Below are positions 22,390-40,899 of a stretch of 64,000 bases of DNA, in pieces (positions within the stretch are counted from its first letter, which is position 1; every line of letters starts with the position of its first letter). Source of the stretch: Nematostella vectensis (lineage: Eukaryota; Cnidaria; Anthozoa; Actiniaria; Edwardsiidae); the NCBI RefSeq assembly GCF_932526225.1, contig NC_064043.1:3959501-4023500 (forward strand). Direction: 5' to 3'. A program made the position numbers and the translations under genes. The notes beneath the pieces are model-generated. The model was not told where the DNA came from, did no database searches, and was given only the letters and a program-made list of their open reading frames with translations.

Positions 22390-25080
22390 AAGCGAACAAG
22401 GTTGGCTGCTTGTCCGGCTAGACCGTGAAACCGTTGTCGTTTGGCTTTTAAAAACTAAAAATGTATCAGAGATGACCTGAATTTTCCACTTCACAGCATT
22501 GCACTTGTCAGATCCTTCCGTGGGATCCCTGTGCTCCTAGAGATTGAATCAGGGGATAAAAGTTTTCTCACGGGGAGCCTGAGTCAAACAGGATCATAAA
22601 AGATGAGCCTCACCTGTTGCTCGGGAGCATGACCGAGAAAGTTCAGTCATTTTTGTCTTACCCGGGATGTGACCCAACAGGCAGGTTTAAGTGGGGTCAT
22701 TTGACCTTTTATGAGCATGAATTACGAACCTGCGTGCCCTCTATGCCAAGAGTCTCCCTCAATATGCGGGTGGCGCACTTATATAATGACCTGCTAATGA
22801 CATAAATAAATTGAATGCTGTAGAGGGAGATTGTCAAGCTCAGTCAAGGCTTTGGCAAAGTGTGTTGATTTAAATGGCGTATTGAGTTGCAATGACGCAG
22901 ATAAATTCAGTATCAAAACATTATAAAGAAATAGCTTTATCTATTTCGTCTAACAGGTAGGTCTAAATGATTTTACTTTTCAATTTTACGCAAGAAAATA
23001 CATTATTTTTTATTTGTTAGGGTAATAGTCATAAACAATATCGCTTTTAATGTTTGAAAAATATTCTATTCTTCAGATTGTTTTTGTTATTTTAATTACG
23101 TTATATCAGGCTGGTCTTTTAGTTGGTATAGCATGGGTCGCCCTTCTGTCTGGCTGTGTTCAAGTCAAAGGCAGCACAAAACCCTAAAAAGAACGAAAGT
23201 ACAGTTTAGAGATGAGATATAAAAAAACATGCAAACTATAAATATTGCTTCTCATCGTATTGAGGCAACACATTTTGTCCTCCCTTATTGCTGATTCATG
23301 TCGGTTAGTTGCTGACTCACAAGTGACGATCGCTGGGGATGTGTGGGAAATCCATTCAGTTTGCGCAAACGCACTTCAACGTAACAATTACTTATTGCAA
23401 TTGTAAAAGTCCGACTACTTTTGGCCATTCTCTCACACTCACACACAATGTGAAACTAAGTGAACCGATTTCGCTCATTTGGCTTGTAGAGTAAACATCC
23501 GCGTATAAGAACCAAGAAATTTTAAGACCAAGCTCACTGTACTTATAACCTATAGAAATTAAGAATCTACAGGCTCAAATGGTTCTTATTTGCCTTATTC
23601 ATAACAGACAATAACAGTCACTAGTTAGCATGCTTGATGACCAAGATGAATAATAATGACGGTCAATGCTTAACGCAACATAGAAGCCTATGTTGTATTT
23701 TTTTACTACAGTATAAAATACACCAAACTATGAAAAGTATTTTTTTCTTGCTATCAACCACAAATCACTGTTTTGAACTGCCTTCATTTCATCCTATATT
23801 TTATAGGTTTTACATAAATCCTGCTTTCTTAGCCTGTAGATTCTCAATCCCTTAGCTATTATAGGCGGGTGTTTACTGTATATAACCTGAGCTGGCAAAC
23901 CTGACGAAATTTGTTAGTTGCAGTCTGCACGAATACAATATCTAAGATTGGAACTAATAGTTTTCGATCCTATTTTGCTTTCATTTAGATACTAGATCAC
24001 AATGGAAAACAAAAAGGAGGAAGCACAGAAAACATCACCTTCGTCCCCGAAGCCAACGAAGAAAACATGCAGGCAAATATTACATATTAGATTTTTATCC
24101 CAAGGGGCAAACTAGAGGCAAGATAGAATGTTACTATGACAACATAATAAGCCACTGTGCATTTCAAGGACGGATCTTGGGCTGGGTGAGCCCAGGTAGT
24201 TAGGCGAATTAAGAATAAACAAATGTTTCCCGTCCCCGCCCGCGTCTTTTTTGGAGGGCCGCTTCAAAATTTTTATTATTTGTAATTATTAACCAAAAGC
24301 CTATAAAACAAGAAATAACTTGTGCTACTGTTTTACAAACATTGAGGAGAGATAAAAAAAGTTTTTGTAATATATGACTTGCGAGCATAGCGAGGAAGAA
24401 TGTAAATATACCTCGTCATCGGCATAAAGAAATAAAATAAAGCCGCCCACCCGCTCGATTTTTTCTTAGAAATCCGGACAAAAAACATTTGTTTATTTTT
24501 ACTTGGCCTTACAGTGATTTAGAATAAAAATATGAAGAAATATAAGACAGGTGCATTGTAATCCACCGTCATTGAAATCCTTTTGCTACCTCCTCCAACC
24601 AATCCTGGTGGATTTGCTTCTGCATTTGGAAAGAAGGAAGGAGATGAGTTTCAGAAATTATGTTCAAACAAAAATACGCTATAGTTCATATCCCCCTGTA
24701 ATGATCCGAGCTTTATAGAAGATAAAGGATAGTGTAGAATGGATAGCGGAATAACGTACTCCAAGGGTAGTGATTGAATACTGTTTATTGATAGTCGAGC
24801 TAAGGCTTATACGTGATTACAAATGGGTGCGGTTATCTAGTATTGATTACAATGTCAATCAAATAATACAATAGGCTAATATCATTACACCCCCTACCAT
24901 GGAGCGAATTACCAGGAGATTAGGGGGGGAGAGGTTTTAGTGCTAATCTACATAACACAAAGTTTAAGGGCAAATGATTCTTCTTGAAAGAACAGTCTTT
25001 GATAAATGAAAATAATACCTCCCAGTCATACCCTTAGAAAATAAACCCGTTGAAATTAATCTCTAAATTAAAACCACTTG
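22390..25080. other. Intergenic and 5' flank of GGT-B
   Basis: Positions 22690-23010 and about 23130-23240 are diverged copies of the GGT-A flank (12520-12830, 14880-14960). A miniature element lies at 24200-24513. No further coding exon could be defended. Confidence 0.5.
24200..24513. mobile_element. Miniature TIR element, relative of 35277-35662
   Basis: AATAAACAAATGTTTCCCGTCC on the left and GGACAAAAAACATTTGTTTA TTTTTACTTGGCC on the right are inverted relatives, and the right end matches the end of the 35277-35662 element. The interior has A/T and GGGCCGC blocks and no ORF. Confidence 0.5.
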
Positions 25081-25094
25081 CTGTTTACAGTCCG

Positions 25095-30781
<5,687 letters not shown>

Positions 30782-30888
30782 ACCAAATAGTACAACAATA
30801 CTTCTATAAATCGTGTCAGATTGACATTAGGGCGGTAGTTAGCTGTGGGCGGAGGAATCTTGAGAAATGACCAGTGCTTCTTGATTTA

Positions 30889-31045
30889 ACCGCCATCGAC
30901 ATGTACTTTTACATCTATGTATGTCTGCTTGTCTATTTATCCGCCATCGACATGTACTTTTACATGTATGTATGTCTGCTTGCCTATCTAACCGCCATCG
31001 ACATGTACTTTTACATGTATGAATGTCTGCTTGTCTATCTAACTG
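30889..31045. repeat. 51-bp minisatellite, three units
   Basis: Three CGACATGTACTTTTACAT cores at about 30898, 30949 and 31000 lie at the same distance from the GGT-B stop as the 25-unit array after GGT-A. The flanking text on both sides also matches. Confidence 0.95.
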
Positions 31046-31240
31046 TCTGTCTGTCCGTGCATCTGACACCCTGCCCATCTGCCTATTCAGCATTTTTGTC
31101 TGTTTGGAGTCTCTGGAGTTTCTGCTTTGCCCTCACTTCTCGGCTTAGGCCCAGTGATGCTTTTGATCCTCGGAGTCATTCCTTTGCAGCCCTCGGGCCT
31201 CACGAAAGTAAGGCAAACACCCCTCATTTAGACCTCGCAG

Positions 31241-31412
31241 GGCCATAGCAGGGGGTGGGGCACAGGGGGTAGGGCACTGGGGGCATGTGCCCCCAATATT
31301 TTCAAAAACTATAAGGAAATGACCAGTAGGGGCGTGGTTGTGCCCCTTGTTGTTTCTAAATGTTTCTGTATCGTGCCCCCCCCTCCCCAATAATTCGATT
31401 CCTGCTACGGCT
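31241..31412. mobile_element. Miniature inverted-repeat element (GGCCxTAGCAGG family)
   Basis: The left end GGCCATAGCAGG pairs with the right end CCTGCTACGGC. Inside are GGGGCATGTGCCCCC, ATATTTTCAAAAA, ATGACCAGTAGGGGCGTGG and GTGCCCCCC blocks. Relatives: 9270-9465, 48409-48525, 59995-60166 and a fragment at 19002-19050. It has no coding capacity and is probably mobilised in trans. Confidence 0.7.
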
Positions 31413-32016
31413 ATGCCTCGGGCACACTGCACTGTGAGAAACGCCTTCGAAACTAATCAAAAGAAATATAGTATTACCATTGGGCTAGCAAACCACCCCT
31501 TATATCAATTCACAGATAGCTTCATAAACAAGCTAACCACCACTGATATCGACTCATAAAGAGCTTCATACACCATCGGCGGATCCAGGAGGAACTGGGA
31601 GGCGGCGGTACCTCCCTCGGACTGAATTTTTTCAATAAAATGTTAGAGAGTCGTAAAAAGATTTCCCTACGGCGGCCATACGTTTTACAATTGCTGCTCC
31701 CTTCTTAAAGATTGTAGCCTCTTGCCGCAGTGGCATTATTGCATTATTTATGAAATAATAATCATAATAAGTTTACCACTCTTGATTGTAGTCTCCAGGT
31801 TTAAATTACATGGGTGGCAAGTTATTTAAACCTATACATATTTATACGTCACGAGATTGCCAAGTCGTTCCGTCCTCTATGGATGTGAAATTCATTTCTA
31901 GTAGCAACGCCAAGCATGTTATATTTATCAAGTATTCTACGACGAGGCAGTTCTAAGACGGCATGGTTCAATATGATAAAAATGTCCATTACTTAAATGA
32001 ATAGTGAAAAGCTAAG

Positions 32017-32097
32017 GTATCAACTGTTCAAAGGTATACTTATAGTGGTATCAACTGTTCAAAGGTATACTTATAGTAGTATCAACTGTTCAAAGGT
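32017..32097. repeat. 31-bp tandem repeat x3
   Basis: GTATCAACTGTTCAAAGGTA recurs at 32017, 32048 and 32079. Confidence 0.9.
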
Positions 32098-32213
32098 AAG
32101 TATCCAGGCACGTTCCCAGGATTGACTGAGAGGGGGTGCGAAGTCATGAGAACCATATGAAAAAAAGATAGTGTTTGATGATCCTTCAATAAGAAATGTC
32201 CCACTTTTTGCCG

Positions 32214-32290
32214 GCCAAGGGGCCACCCCCCTGGACCACCCCCCTGGAACACCCCCTTGGGTCACCCCCTTGGGCCACCCCCCTGTGTAT
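32214..32290. repeat. C-rich tandem repeat, about 15-bp unit
   Basis: Five imperfect CCACCCCCCTGG-type units occur in a row. Confidence 0.85.
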
Positions 32291-32606
32291 GCGCCTGGTA
32301 TAAAATATATTGAATTGCAATAAATAAGAATTCAATAAAATCCATCTATAATGCATTCCGTAAAGGTGAGACATTTTCTTTTTTAAAATCAGTTTAATGT
32401 TGGTGTTATGGAGAGCTTTGTTTTTGGTGATCAAGGCCTTTGTGCCCTATTTTATTTTTCGTTTTAAGGTCTTTGTTTTTGGCTTTTGTTCCACCTGGTG
32501 TTTTGAGTGCTGGTGCTCCGTAGCACCAATAAACTTCCAAAAAATGCTTTCGTGTTTCATTGAAGACAACACTGGCCATGCATCATGGGAAGTTGAGACT
32601 TCCCCT

Positions 32607-35600
32607 TTAATTCGTGCTTGTCGCCCAGACGGCTATTTCTCTTATTGCTAACCATCGTATTCGCTTCAGATTGTCGACTTTGTATTGGGTAATCACCAAT
32701 CTTAGACATTTACAGGTAATGGCCTCGTTCGTAGGCATCTCTGCAGTTACATTTGCTTTATTGTTAAAGTCTTTCCATTTCACAAATATCTCACAACTTC
32801 CATTAGCAGAGGCTTGGCTTGTTTCTAATCGAACTGAGCCAAAGCTATCCTGAGGGGACATTCTATTCCCTGAGATAAAAACCGCTTTGTATATGTTCAT
32901 TGTTTCATTGAAAATTATCGTGATACTGTCGCCATTTTGCACAGTTTTGGACCAGAAACCAGAAACGTGCTCTTGTCCGCTATACGCGGTTCGTATGTCG
33001 ATATTATCCACAGTTTTTGTCATGGTGGTGCTTATTTTCGCGGGTGGGTTTTCATGCAAGTGGAAAGCCTTCTGCTCAGGTTTTATTTGCGCTACGAGCA
33101 TTTCTTCGCTCGTTAGTTTACGAATTTGTCCTTTGAGAGAAGACACTTTTCCTATGTGGACAAACTGCGGCGGGTGATATCTCGGATTGTTCCCGTACAA
33201 ATCAAACGTACTAAAATGACGAAACAGGAAATCGATCGGCCAGACCCAATAGTACATTTTATAAAACACAGAAAGCCGACGTGTATCTTTGCTCTTAAAA
33301 ACCATTCCAATAAAGCCCGTATAGCCCATCTCTAAAAACAGCCACTCTCTTCCGACATTCCTATTAATGAAATTCTTTGTAGCTTTAAAGTATCCTTTCC
33401 TAGCTATGACGTCATCTTCTAGTTGCATGTAGTATTTTCCAAGGCTTCCTGCGTAGCCGAAAAGGAAGGCATAGTCTACGCATTGCTTGGAGCGCCAGTA
33501 CACTCGCTGTGGTGAGTCCTGGTAGAGCTGTGGTAGACCAGTGAGCTTAGGGTAGTATGAGGCGGGGGCTGTGACCGCCTGAATCAGTCCTGAATCTAAT
33601 TCTTTGGAGAATTTCTTGGATAACTGCTGAGACATTTTTGCAGCGTGATTTGAATTATCTAGGTCTGCCACGAATACAACAACCATCACGTGTTTTTTGT
33701 CGTTTTCGTCGAGCCCGTCAATCAACGCTTGAAGGGTATCCATTAGGTAACTTGCTTCGCTACGTTGTACCGTAGGTACGCCGATCACCAAGTAGGCTAA
33801 AATAGAGAGAGGAAAAAAAATTAAGCCTGGTTTCCATATAGTCAAACAGTCGTAAAGGTCGTAACAGCAGGTCTGCAAAAAAAATCATCGCGACCCTTAC
33901 GACTATATGGAAACACTCAATGGGACGACAATTACGATAGATACGAACAAAGGCAAGGAAGTTTTTGAAGACGACTGTTACGGCGACCTTTGCGACTGTT
34001 ACGACTGGCTCGCTCGGTCGGTCTAGCTCGGTCGGTTATTTCCCTATTAGGCATTACATTTCAGATTTTGGAGTCCTATTCAATACGTTTTTCGCTTTTT
34101 AATCGCTCTAGAGCTTTGTAAGTCTAGAATTTCCACATAAACTTGCAGGAAATGGCAGCCATCTTGGAAATGGAGCCTAGTCCCTAACGTTTTAGAATAT
34201 CACAGGTCTCCCGCGCACTCACCCTAGGCTCTTTTAGACCATTTAGAAAAACGATAGCCATTGATTGATATGAAGACACCATTACTATTTTAAAAGTCAA
34301 TACCGACATCATTATAGGAAGGGACACTATTTTCGATATACCACCGTCATAATGAGCAATTATCAGTTAATTGAGGTTTGTCTGCCGAAGCGAAGCGAAA
34401 AACGATATCGTCCGAATAGCTGCTTTATGATTTATCTTTCACGAACATTGAGGTTCCAGATTACTCTAAAGCAAAAAAACACACACACAATAATAATAAT
34501 AGGGATGCAAATACGGCACCGTTACATACGTTGATCATTTCGTTTGTGACCGGCGATTAGAATTGCGTTCGTCTCATATCCCTTTTCCAAATAATGGCCC
34601 GTCTCAACATTATTCTCCTTCTCAAGCGGGGATGGTTTGAAAACCACAGGTAACCCAGACGTCATGTTACTCGAGTTTGCAGAAGTCGCCTTTGCATCTT
34701 TATCGGTGGAAACATGACTTGTGAAGAAAATGGTGTCTTCCTTTTGGGGTGAAGTCCCTACATACAAAGCTAAAAAAGGAAGAATGAAGATTAGCTTTCG
34801 GCAAGCAGGCGCGTACGACAGAGCAAAAAAAAAAATGGCATGAAATGTTTAAATTCTCAATATATAAGCTCAAGATTCCGCTTGCAAGGAGCTTCTCTGA
34901 CCAAAAGCTTAATTCCAAATTTTAAAGAAATTTAGAAGATATGAAATTTAGATATTAGCGAGCAAAGTTGCTTTAATTTTTGATCAGAACCCGACTTCTC
35001 CCAAATAAAAACGAGGAGAATTCATACTTTGAACATTTGAGAATTGCACTTCAAGCCTCATATCTGGAAGACGAATTCATAGAAAAAAAACATCTTTTGA
35101 TATGTTGGTTTACATAACATAAGGAACCTCTATGCAAAAATTCAAGCTTACCGAAGTTAACCAGAGCTTATTTTGGGAAAACTTGCCATTTTCTTGCCCT
35201 GTCGACGCGTACCCAGGAATGGCAGAGGGGCAGAGTTGGAACTAGCCTAGTGTCTCCTAGTGTTGGTCGCCTATTGGGCCAAGTAAAAAAGGCATGTTTA
35301 TCGTCCCCGTCCCCATCCTTTTTCGGGCCCGATCAATATAGTATTTTTTTTCTGCTGCTTTTTTTATTTATTTTTTCCTTAGAAATTCAAATTTCGTGCA
35401 TTAGCGGTGCCTCGGCACTTCCCTGCTAGCAGAGGCCTCTTTATAGAAAAGAGGCCTCTGCTAGCAGGGAACCTGGGCATTGATGCAAAGGCAGACATTC
35501 CCGTTTCCAGGCTTTTCTTCCGTTTTTTTTTACATCTATTTCTATGTAAATCGTACAAATTTTTGATAAACCAAGGAGAAAAAATAAATATATAAAAAGG

Positions 35601-36541
35601 GCCGCATGCTCCCTATTTTGATCTTATCAGGACGATAAACATGGTTTTATTTTTACTTGGCCTTAGCGAGTATACAGCTACTAATAGAGTCCGCTAAGCA
35701 GACTCGAGGAATTCGTTACTAGTTACACAGTATGGTCTGTCAAACAAAATTTACTCATTTGGATGATCAGCCAATAATAATCTGGTGACCTTACTGCCAC
35801 ATTTCTTTGAAGGGCTTGAAGTAAAATAACTAAACTAACTAACTTGAACTAAAATAATATTTCATGTTGTTATGCGCGTAAAGTAAAGTGCCAAAACAAA
35901 ATTCAGAACAAAATCATTCAGGGACTCATAAAGAAACCCGCCGTTTGGCACCTGCCTTATGGCATTGGAACTCAATATTAGCATAAAAACACTCCCAGCA
36001 GCGCCAGCATGGGGTAAATTTGTTATTTGCGAAAATATGTTCTTTACACATATATATCTCATATGTTCTAAATGCATTTTAAGCCGTACTTGCATTGCAT
36101 ATTTCCCTGCTCGTTTACTTGTCTTCGAAATACACAAATCATGGAGATATGTTCCCAACCAATTGCAAATAGTATGATAAAACTGGATTCAGGTAAGACG
36201 GGCGTAGCTTAATTATAGCGCACAAACAAATCAGTCGTAGCTTTACAAAGAAGATATAACAGAAATAACCAAAAATGTATAAACTTGAATTACCAGAAGA
36301 TAGTAGGAGTGATAACTAAATTTTTTAATACTCGACCTAATATCTGGTGACATCCTCGAAAACATGACATTAATGACGAACTATTTACCAGATATTCCCA
36401 AGGTTACAAACAAAACGAATACCAAGGAAGCTTACTTTGTTGGTGAAACATCAGCATTCCAAAGAATAAAGTACTTGCGATGAAACCTTTGAAAAACGAA
36501 GGCTGACACAGGCCATGGCGTCGACCCAGTAAACAGCGCAT
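32607..36541 (-). CDS. MGAT4-type beta-1,4-N-acetylglucosaminyltransferase (GT54)
   Basis: Three coding exons on the minus strand: 36541-36436, 34769-34530, 33796-32607. They encode 511 residues, close to the roughly 535 of human MGAT4A. The family works in the Golgi and adds GlcNAc from UDP-GlcNAc in beta-1,4 linkage to the alpha-1,3 arm of N-glycans. Seen: short basic start, type II signal-anchor at about residues 16-33 (FFKGFIASTLFFGMLMF), stem encoded by exon 2, then YLVIGVPTVQRS opening the catalytic domain, and YYMQLEDDV with the metal-binding EDD at about 242-244. NPP and HIGKVSSLKGQ follow, and a beta-rich C-terminal part ends with EIAVWA. All junction phases agree. A candidate polyadenylation signal (AATAAA, 32457-32452) lies downstream. 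The second intron holds dispersed repeat material. Confidence 0.9.
33828..33916. repeat. Inverted repeat
   Basis: GGTTTCCATATAGTC on the left and GACTATATGGAAACA on the right, both joined to GTCGTAA/TTACGA blocks, form an imperfect inverted repeat in an intron of the MGAT4-like gene. Probably the end of a miniature element. Confidence 0.65.
34030..34280 (+). repeat. Dispersed repeat, copy 2 (partner 13240-13545)
   Basis: Same ordered landmarks as copy 1 (TTAGGCATTACAT, GCTTTGTAAGTC, GGCAGCCATCTTGGA, TATCACAGGTCTCCCGCGC). It is slightly shorter and intronic. Confidence 0.75.
35277..35662. mobile_element. Miniature TIR element carrying a perfect palindrome
   Basis: The left end GGCCAAGTAAAAAAGGCATG, then TTTATCGTCC, is inverted at the right end as GGACGATAAACATG, TTTTATTTTTACTTGGCC. 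The interior of about 330 bp has GGGCCCG and GGGCCGC blocks and a 24-bp perfect hairpin, and no gene. Related element at 24200-24513. Confidence 0.7.
35419..35471. repeat. 24-bp perfect hairpin, 5-nt loop
   Basis: TTCCCTGCTAGCAGAGGCCT followed by CTTT (35419-35442) is the exact reverse complement of 35448-35471. The loop is ATAGA. Confidence 0.95.
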
Positions 36542-36559
36542 ATTATCGGCGGCACATAC

Positions 36560-39020
36560 ACAACCTAAATAAAAATTCAACTCAAACCAACCAACCGGTT
36601 TACTGCATCATTTGAATACTTGATTATGCAAATTAAAAAACTACTTTTGTATTCTGTTTTGTTAAGGAGATATAGTCATCAAAGCATAGTCATAATAGGG
36701 GAAACCATGATGGTAATTTTGTTTAAAATTTTAGTTATTTTTCAGAAAGAAATTTTTACTCTAAATATTGTTATGTGTGGGTTAAAAAATACTTTAATTA
36801 AATATAACATTAAAATGTTATATTTTTACTGAATTAGCAGGCGTGTCCGGAGACCCAGCGGGATAAAAAAATATTGAAACTTTCGTGAGAAAAGCTTTGG
36901 TGACTTTAAACAAAAAATAAATAATAATAATAACCTCTAATGAGTGTGATGTGCCTTCAAAAACAGAAATAGAGAGGAAACGCATGGAGTGAGGTTTCGC
37001 CGCGGGGGGTAGCGTCTTTTAGTGAGATCCTATGACATCATAGACTATTCAAAGGCTGGCGTGGGCTAGCTCAAGCTCTAGCACATGCGATTCGCATTAC
37101 TATTATGCATGCTATGAAAGTAGAAGTTAGTAGAAGTTAAACCCGTTTAGCCGTAAAGCAGAGGCATGTATATAGGTATAATCTTGTTTATTTCTGCCAT
37201 GAACTTGACATGTGTGTCTCTGGGTCCTTATTTACTTTCTCGTTTTTGCCAGTCGAAAATAATCAATTCTTTTCGTTACAATTTGATAACTAAAACCCCT
37301 AAATGCTCGTTTTGCAAATAAATCGTGGGGGAGTGGGGTGGAGCATGTTTCACGTTTGCTAATTTCTTGAAGCGCTCTCACACTGAATTCTAGCGATATC
37401 AACCATCAGTCCGTCATCAAATATAAAACTTTTGTATTTATTATATCAAAGGTTGCACTCGAGAATCCATGTATCGAAACTCGCATTTGGGTCATGGGTA
37501 ACGTTAGTAATATATAGATTTAGACACTGCCTAAAAGCGGAGCCAGCATTGAAAGAATGTTTTTTAAATGAGTTTTAAAAAAACAATTTTTACTGCCATG
37601 TAATTATGAATTGTATTGGCCCCTTCAAATGGATCAAGCAAGCACTCATTCAATGATATTAAATATGCAGTATGAAAGTACTAAACCTTGGTGTAAAAAA
37701 GGCTGTCAAAGTTTAAGGTGCCTTAGTTGATGAGAATGTTTTTCTAGTGTCTAACGGTCAATTCTTATTTGTTCCACTATGCGTATTTTTTTTTTATCAA
37801 AACAGTATTACAATCTTTGACCTTTTGAAGAATATATCAAGGATGTAACAGCATTCCAAAGATCTAGACGCCATACTGTAGTTTCCATGTACTACAACTG
37901 ATTATTCAGAAGAATGTGTTGAAATTAATACATATTAGTACACCCACCCTTTGGCCAGTTGTTTTTAGAAACCCTGGATCTACCCATACTGGCTACTCAA
38001 AAATGAATGCAATGGACTTATGTTTGGGGTAGAGAGCAATAAATAAACAGAAAGTCAATGAGGAGTTGAAAGGGAGAAATGTGACTATTTGAAAAAAATG
38101 TGAATCTACTTTAAAAAAATATGTGACAAAAATACAATAATAGCTTGACTGAGCACTTTCCAAACATTTCCCCCTTTCCCTATTACCTTTAGGTTTGATA
38201 TAAAAACTGTTTTCTTTACAGATTTATTATTGAAAAAGCACAAGTTTGTTATTATCTTTTTATAATTTATTAAGTAGGTACCTTGCCCTAATAAAAACCC
38301 TTTTATAGAAGTTCCATTAATGTACACTTGCATCAAAGCTAAATTCTGACCGGATTTGCCATTGCAAAGAAACACATAATGGTGAAACAGTATTCCAAAG
38401 ATAGAATGATATAGATACATTCAGGTGCCACTTACTAGCGATACTCCATCACCAAGGAAATTAAAATCCACAAATATATACCTCTGTCATGCATAACATA
38501 TTGGTGAACCAACCCCTTAGCATGGTGGCCTGCTGTTTTGTTTTTTTTTATATTTTTTTTATTTTTACAGAAACCCTGCAGCTGGATCCACACATGCTAA
38601 TGCTACTACAAAATTAAATGCAATCAAATGGAGGAGAAAAAATTGACTTGCGAAGCAAGTTAAAAGAAAAAATCTTTATATTACTGATTAGTGCTAAATG
38701 AAAATGTCTAGTTTCGAACCTAACCTACTTTAATTGTTTCAGGGTGCAGAGGGGAAACAGCAAATAATTATCAATTGCATATAAAAATAGTCAGAGATAT
38801 AAAAAATAAACTGGGACTATATTTTTTATAAAAACTTTAACAGTAATGCAACAACTTGATTGAGCACTCTCAAAACATTTCTCCTTTTCTCATTATCTTC
38901 AGGTTGATAAAAAATGTTTTACAAATTTACAGTTTAATTGACACAAAGCATCTTGCATTAAAACCCCTATTACACTTATAACTGCTGTATCAAAGTAAGT
39001 AAGCCCGGCTACATTTGCCT
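36560..39020. other. Gene-poor AT-rich stretch
   Basis: No convincing exon. Segments around 38130-38345 and 38830-39000 are diverged direct duplicates (CTTGAxTGAGCACT, AAACATTTC, CCTTTAGGTTTGAT versus CTTCAGGTTGAT), perhaps a duplicated 3' UTR of the small terminal exon at 39025-39084. Confidence 0.4.
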
Positions 39021-39024
39021 ATTC

Positions 39025-39084
39025 TCATGCCTTCCAGCCTTTAGCATCAATCATGACCCTCAGGTAGTCCTTGGTTTGTTTTAC
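39025..39084 (-). CDS. Orphan terminal coding exon, unknown gene
   Basis: On the minus strand a good acceptor (CACTTTTATTTAG) is followed by 19 in-frame codons (VKQTKDYLRVMIDAKGWKA) and TGA. The amphipathic, unbiased composition looks protein-like. I did not find its upstream exons or recognise the protein. The next minus-strand signal upstream is a possible donor near 39597. Low confidence. Confidence 0.35.
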   Translation of the reverse strand, partial: VKQTKDYLRVMIDAKGWKA

Positions 39085-39099
39085 CTAAATAAAAGTGAA

Positions 39100-40150
39100 A
39101 ACAATTAACTTGGGTATTTGTTTTTCTTTCAAGTTAATATTTTCATCATCCCATTATATAACCTTACTAATTTTCTATAACTATTTGAATTAAAAAATAA
39201 ATAAACACATTAGATAGTATGCAAGATGCAGACAATATAAGCTTGAGCAAAAAAAAATATAGGTTGCATTATTGGATTTCATTTTCGATAAACAAATTAT
39301 CTTGTAACTGTAAAGTATTTATGATAATGTTAAAAAAGTTGCTGTATCTTCAAAAAGACTAAATACACAGGATATAAAGACAAGAAAGGTCTTCTTTAGC
39401 AATATATGACAGGATGATATTTGTCAGTCTTGATTAAACATCTCAACGCTGTCAATAAAGTAAAGAGAGAACGAAGAATATCAAAGGATGTTGTTATGCT
39501 CAAATTGTCTGTTAGACCACGAATTCTTATTTTTAATGCTCGGTTACTGTAAGCTGAGTTGCAGACTACTACGTATTTTTGTCGTTAAATTCTTACCTAC
39601 CGTGAGGAATATACGCCTGAATTTATAGAACTTGTAAGTAAGTATTTACGAAGTTAACATTTTCATGGCGATTGTCAGTTGAACAAAAGCCATTCAAGTG
39701 CCAAAATTATAAGCCAATCGGAATTCAAGTAGATGGTATTTTAGCCAATCAAAACAAGGATAGATGACATTGATATGTCATCTTGACGTCATACTAAAGC
39801 TGGTACGGTGTTTTAGTTTGAGCGATTGGTTTTGGGGGAAAAGCGAACAAACGAGCATTATAAAAGCACAACAATAAATGAAAAAATGTCATATTTTCAA
39901 TACAAACCATCGTCAAAAACTCTTCTTGGCATTGTGTTTTTTTTGGTCGATTATGTTTGTCGCCTAGAGGTTGTGTTCGCTTTTTGTTGTAAACCGTTAT
40001 CTTTCTGCTAGCAAGGAATTCGTCAACACAAGTGAATGCTTTTTATAGCTGAAAACAGACATCAATCCAAATCCTCTCAGGCACTCCTTGCATAGATATA
40101 GACGTGAATTAATATAGAATGGTTGTGTAGAGCCTCTCCTCTTCGTCCTC
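39100..40150. other. Intergenic or intronic stretch
   Basis: No recognisable feature apart from a possible minus-strand splice donor (CGGTAG|GTAAGA) near 39597. Confidence 0.35.
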
Positions 40151-40153
40151 AAT

Positions 40154-40285
40154 TTAGCTGCTGCTGCTGCCACGGGCGGGATTTTCCATCGGCTCGTACT
40201 TCAGACAAAACGTTTCCTCAAAAACTTCAGCCGATTTGAATCCGCTTATTTTCTCATTAAATACTATTTTCAAGCTGCCTTTCTT
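40154..40285 (-). CDS. Orphan terminal coding exon, unknown gene
   Basis: The minus-strand acceptor (CGTATGTTCACAG) is followed by 43 codons in phase 0 and TAA. The peptide begins KKGSLKIVFNEKISGFKSAE, continues VFEETFCLKYEPMENP and ends in a Ser tract. Composition is that of a folded protein end rather than chance. Upstream exons were not located and the family is not recognised. Confidence 0.4.
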   Translation of the reverse strand, partial: KKGSLKIVFNEKISGFKSAEVFEETFCLKYEPMENPARGSSSS

Positions 40286-40377
40286 CTGTGAACATACGAA
40301 CTTTGCAGCACAAAGCGAGGCGGTAAAAAACACACAACAGCGTAAGATCGAGTGGGGTCTGGGAGTTGCATGATTGA

Positions 40378-40416
40378 CTGGATGGATGGATGGATGGATG
40401 GATGGATGGATGGATT
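40378..40416. repeat. (GATG)n tetranucleotide
   Basis: About nine GATG units. Confidence 0.95.
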
Positions 40417-40899
40417 GTGACACCACAGGGTAACCGCGCGACGACCACAAAACCAAGTCGCATAGCTATACCATATTTCTATACCTATGGAGCTCCGCGC
40501 GAGGCCTGCGGCCGCGCTGGCTCCGCCATAAATGTCTAAATCCTGCTCTGTGAAAACTGTAGTTTACAGGCACACAAAAATGCTTTAATATCCTGCTCCA
40601 CAGGCATATCGAGTGTTAATAGCGGAGCCAGGGCGGCCGTAGGCCGCGCGCGGAGCCCCATAGGTATAGAAAAATGGTATATAACGACTGAGTTTTTTGG
40701 TCATCGCCTGTGGTTTCGCCTGCCCTTTTTATTGACGTTTTTATTGACGCCTGTTGGTCCATTTGTTTGATACCCATGAAGCACCGCGGGTGACTACTGC
40801 TAATTCTCAAAGTGCAACCTTTAGAAGGCTTATTTGAACATTTTGGTTCTATAGGGTGCTTGGAGAGAGGGCTTAATAAAAGAGTATTTTTCGGTGCCA

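Larger units (their letters stand above)
31430..32600. other. Intergenic stretch
   Basis: Contains two small tandem repeats (32017-32097 and 32214-32290) and the probable 3' end of the MGAT4-like gene. No coding sequence was recognised. Confidence 0.4.

Noticed and set aside
32614-33335. Plus-strand frames of 69-96 residues
   Set aside because: Antisense shadows of the MGAT4-like last exon.
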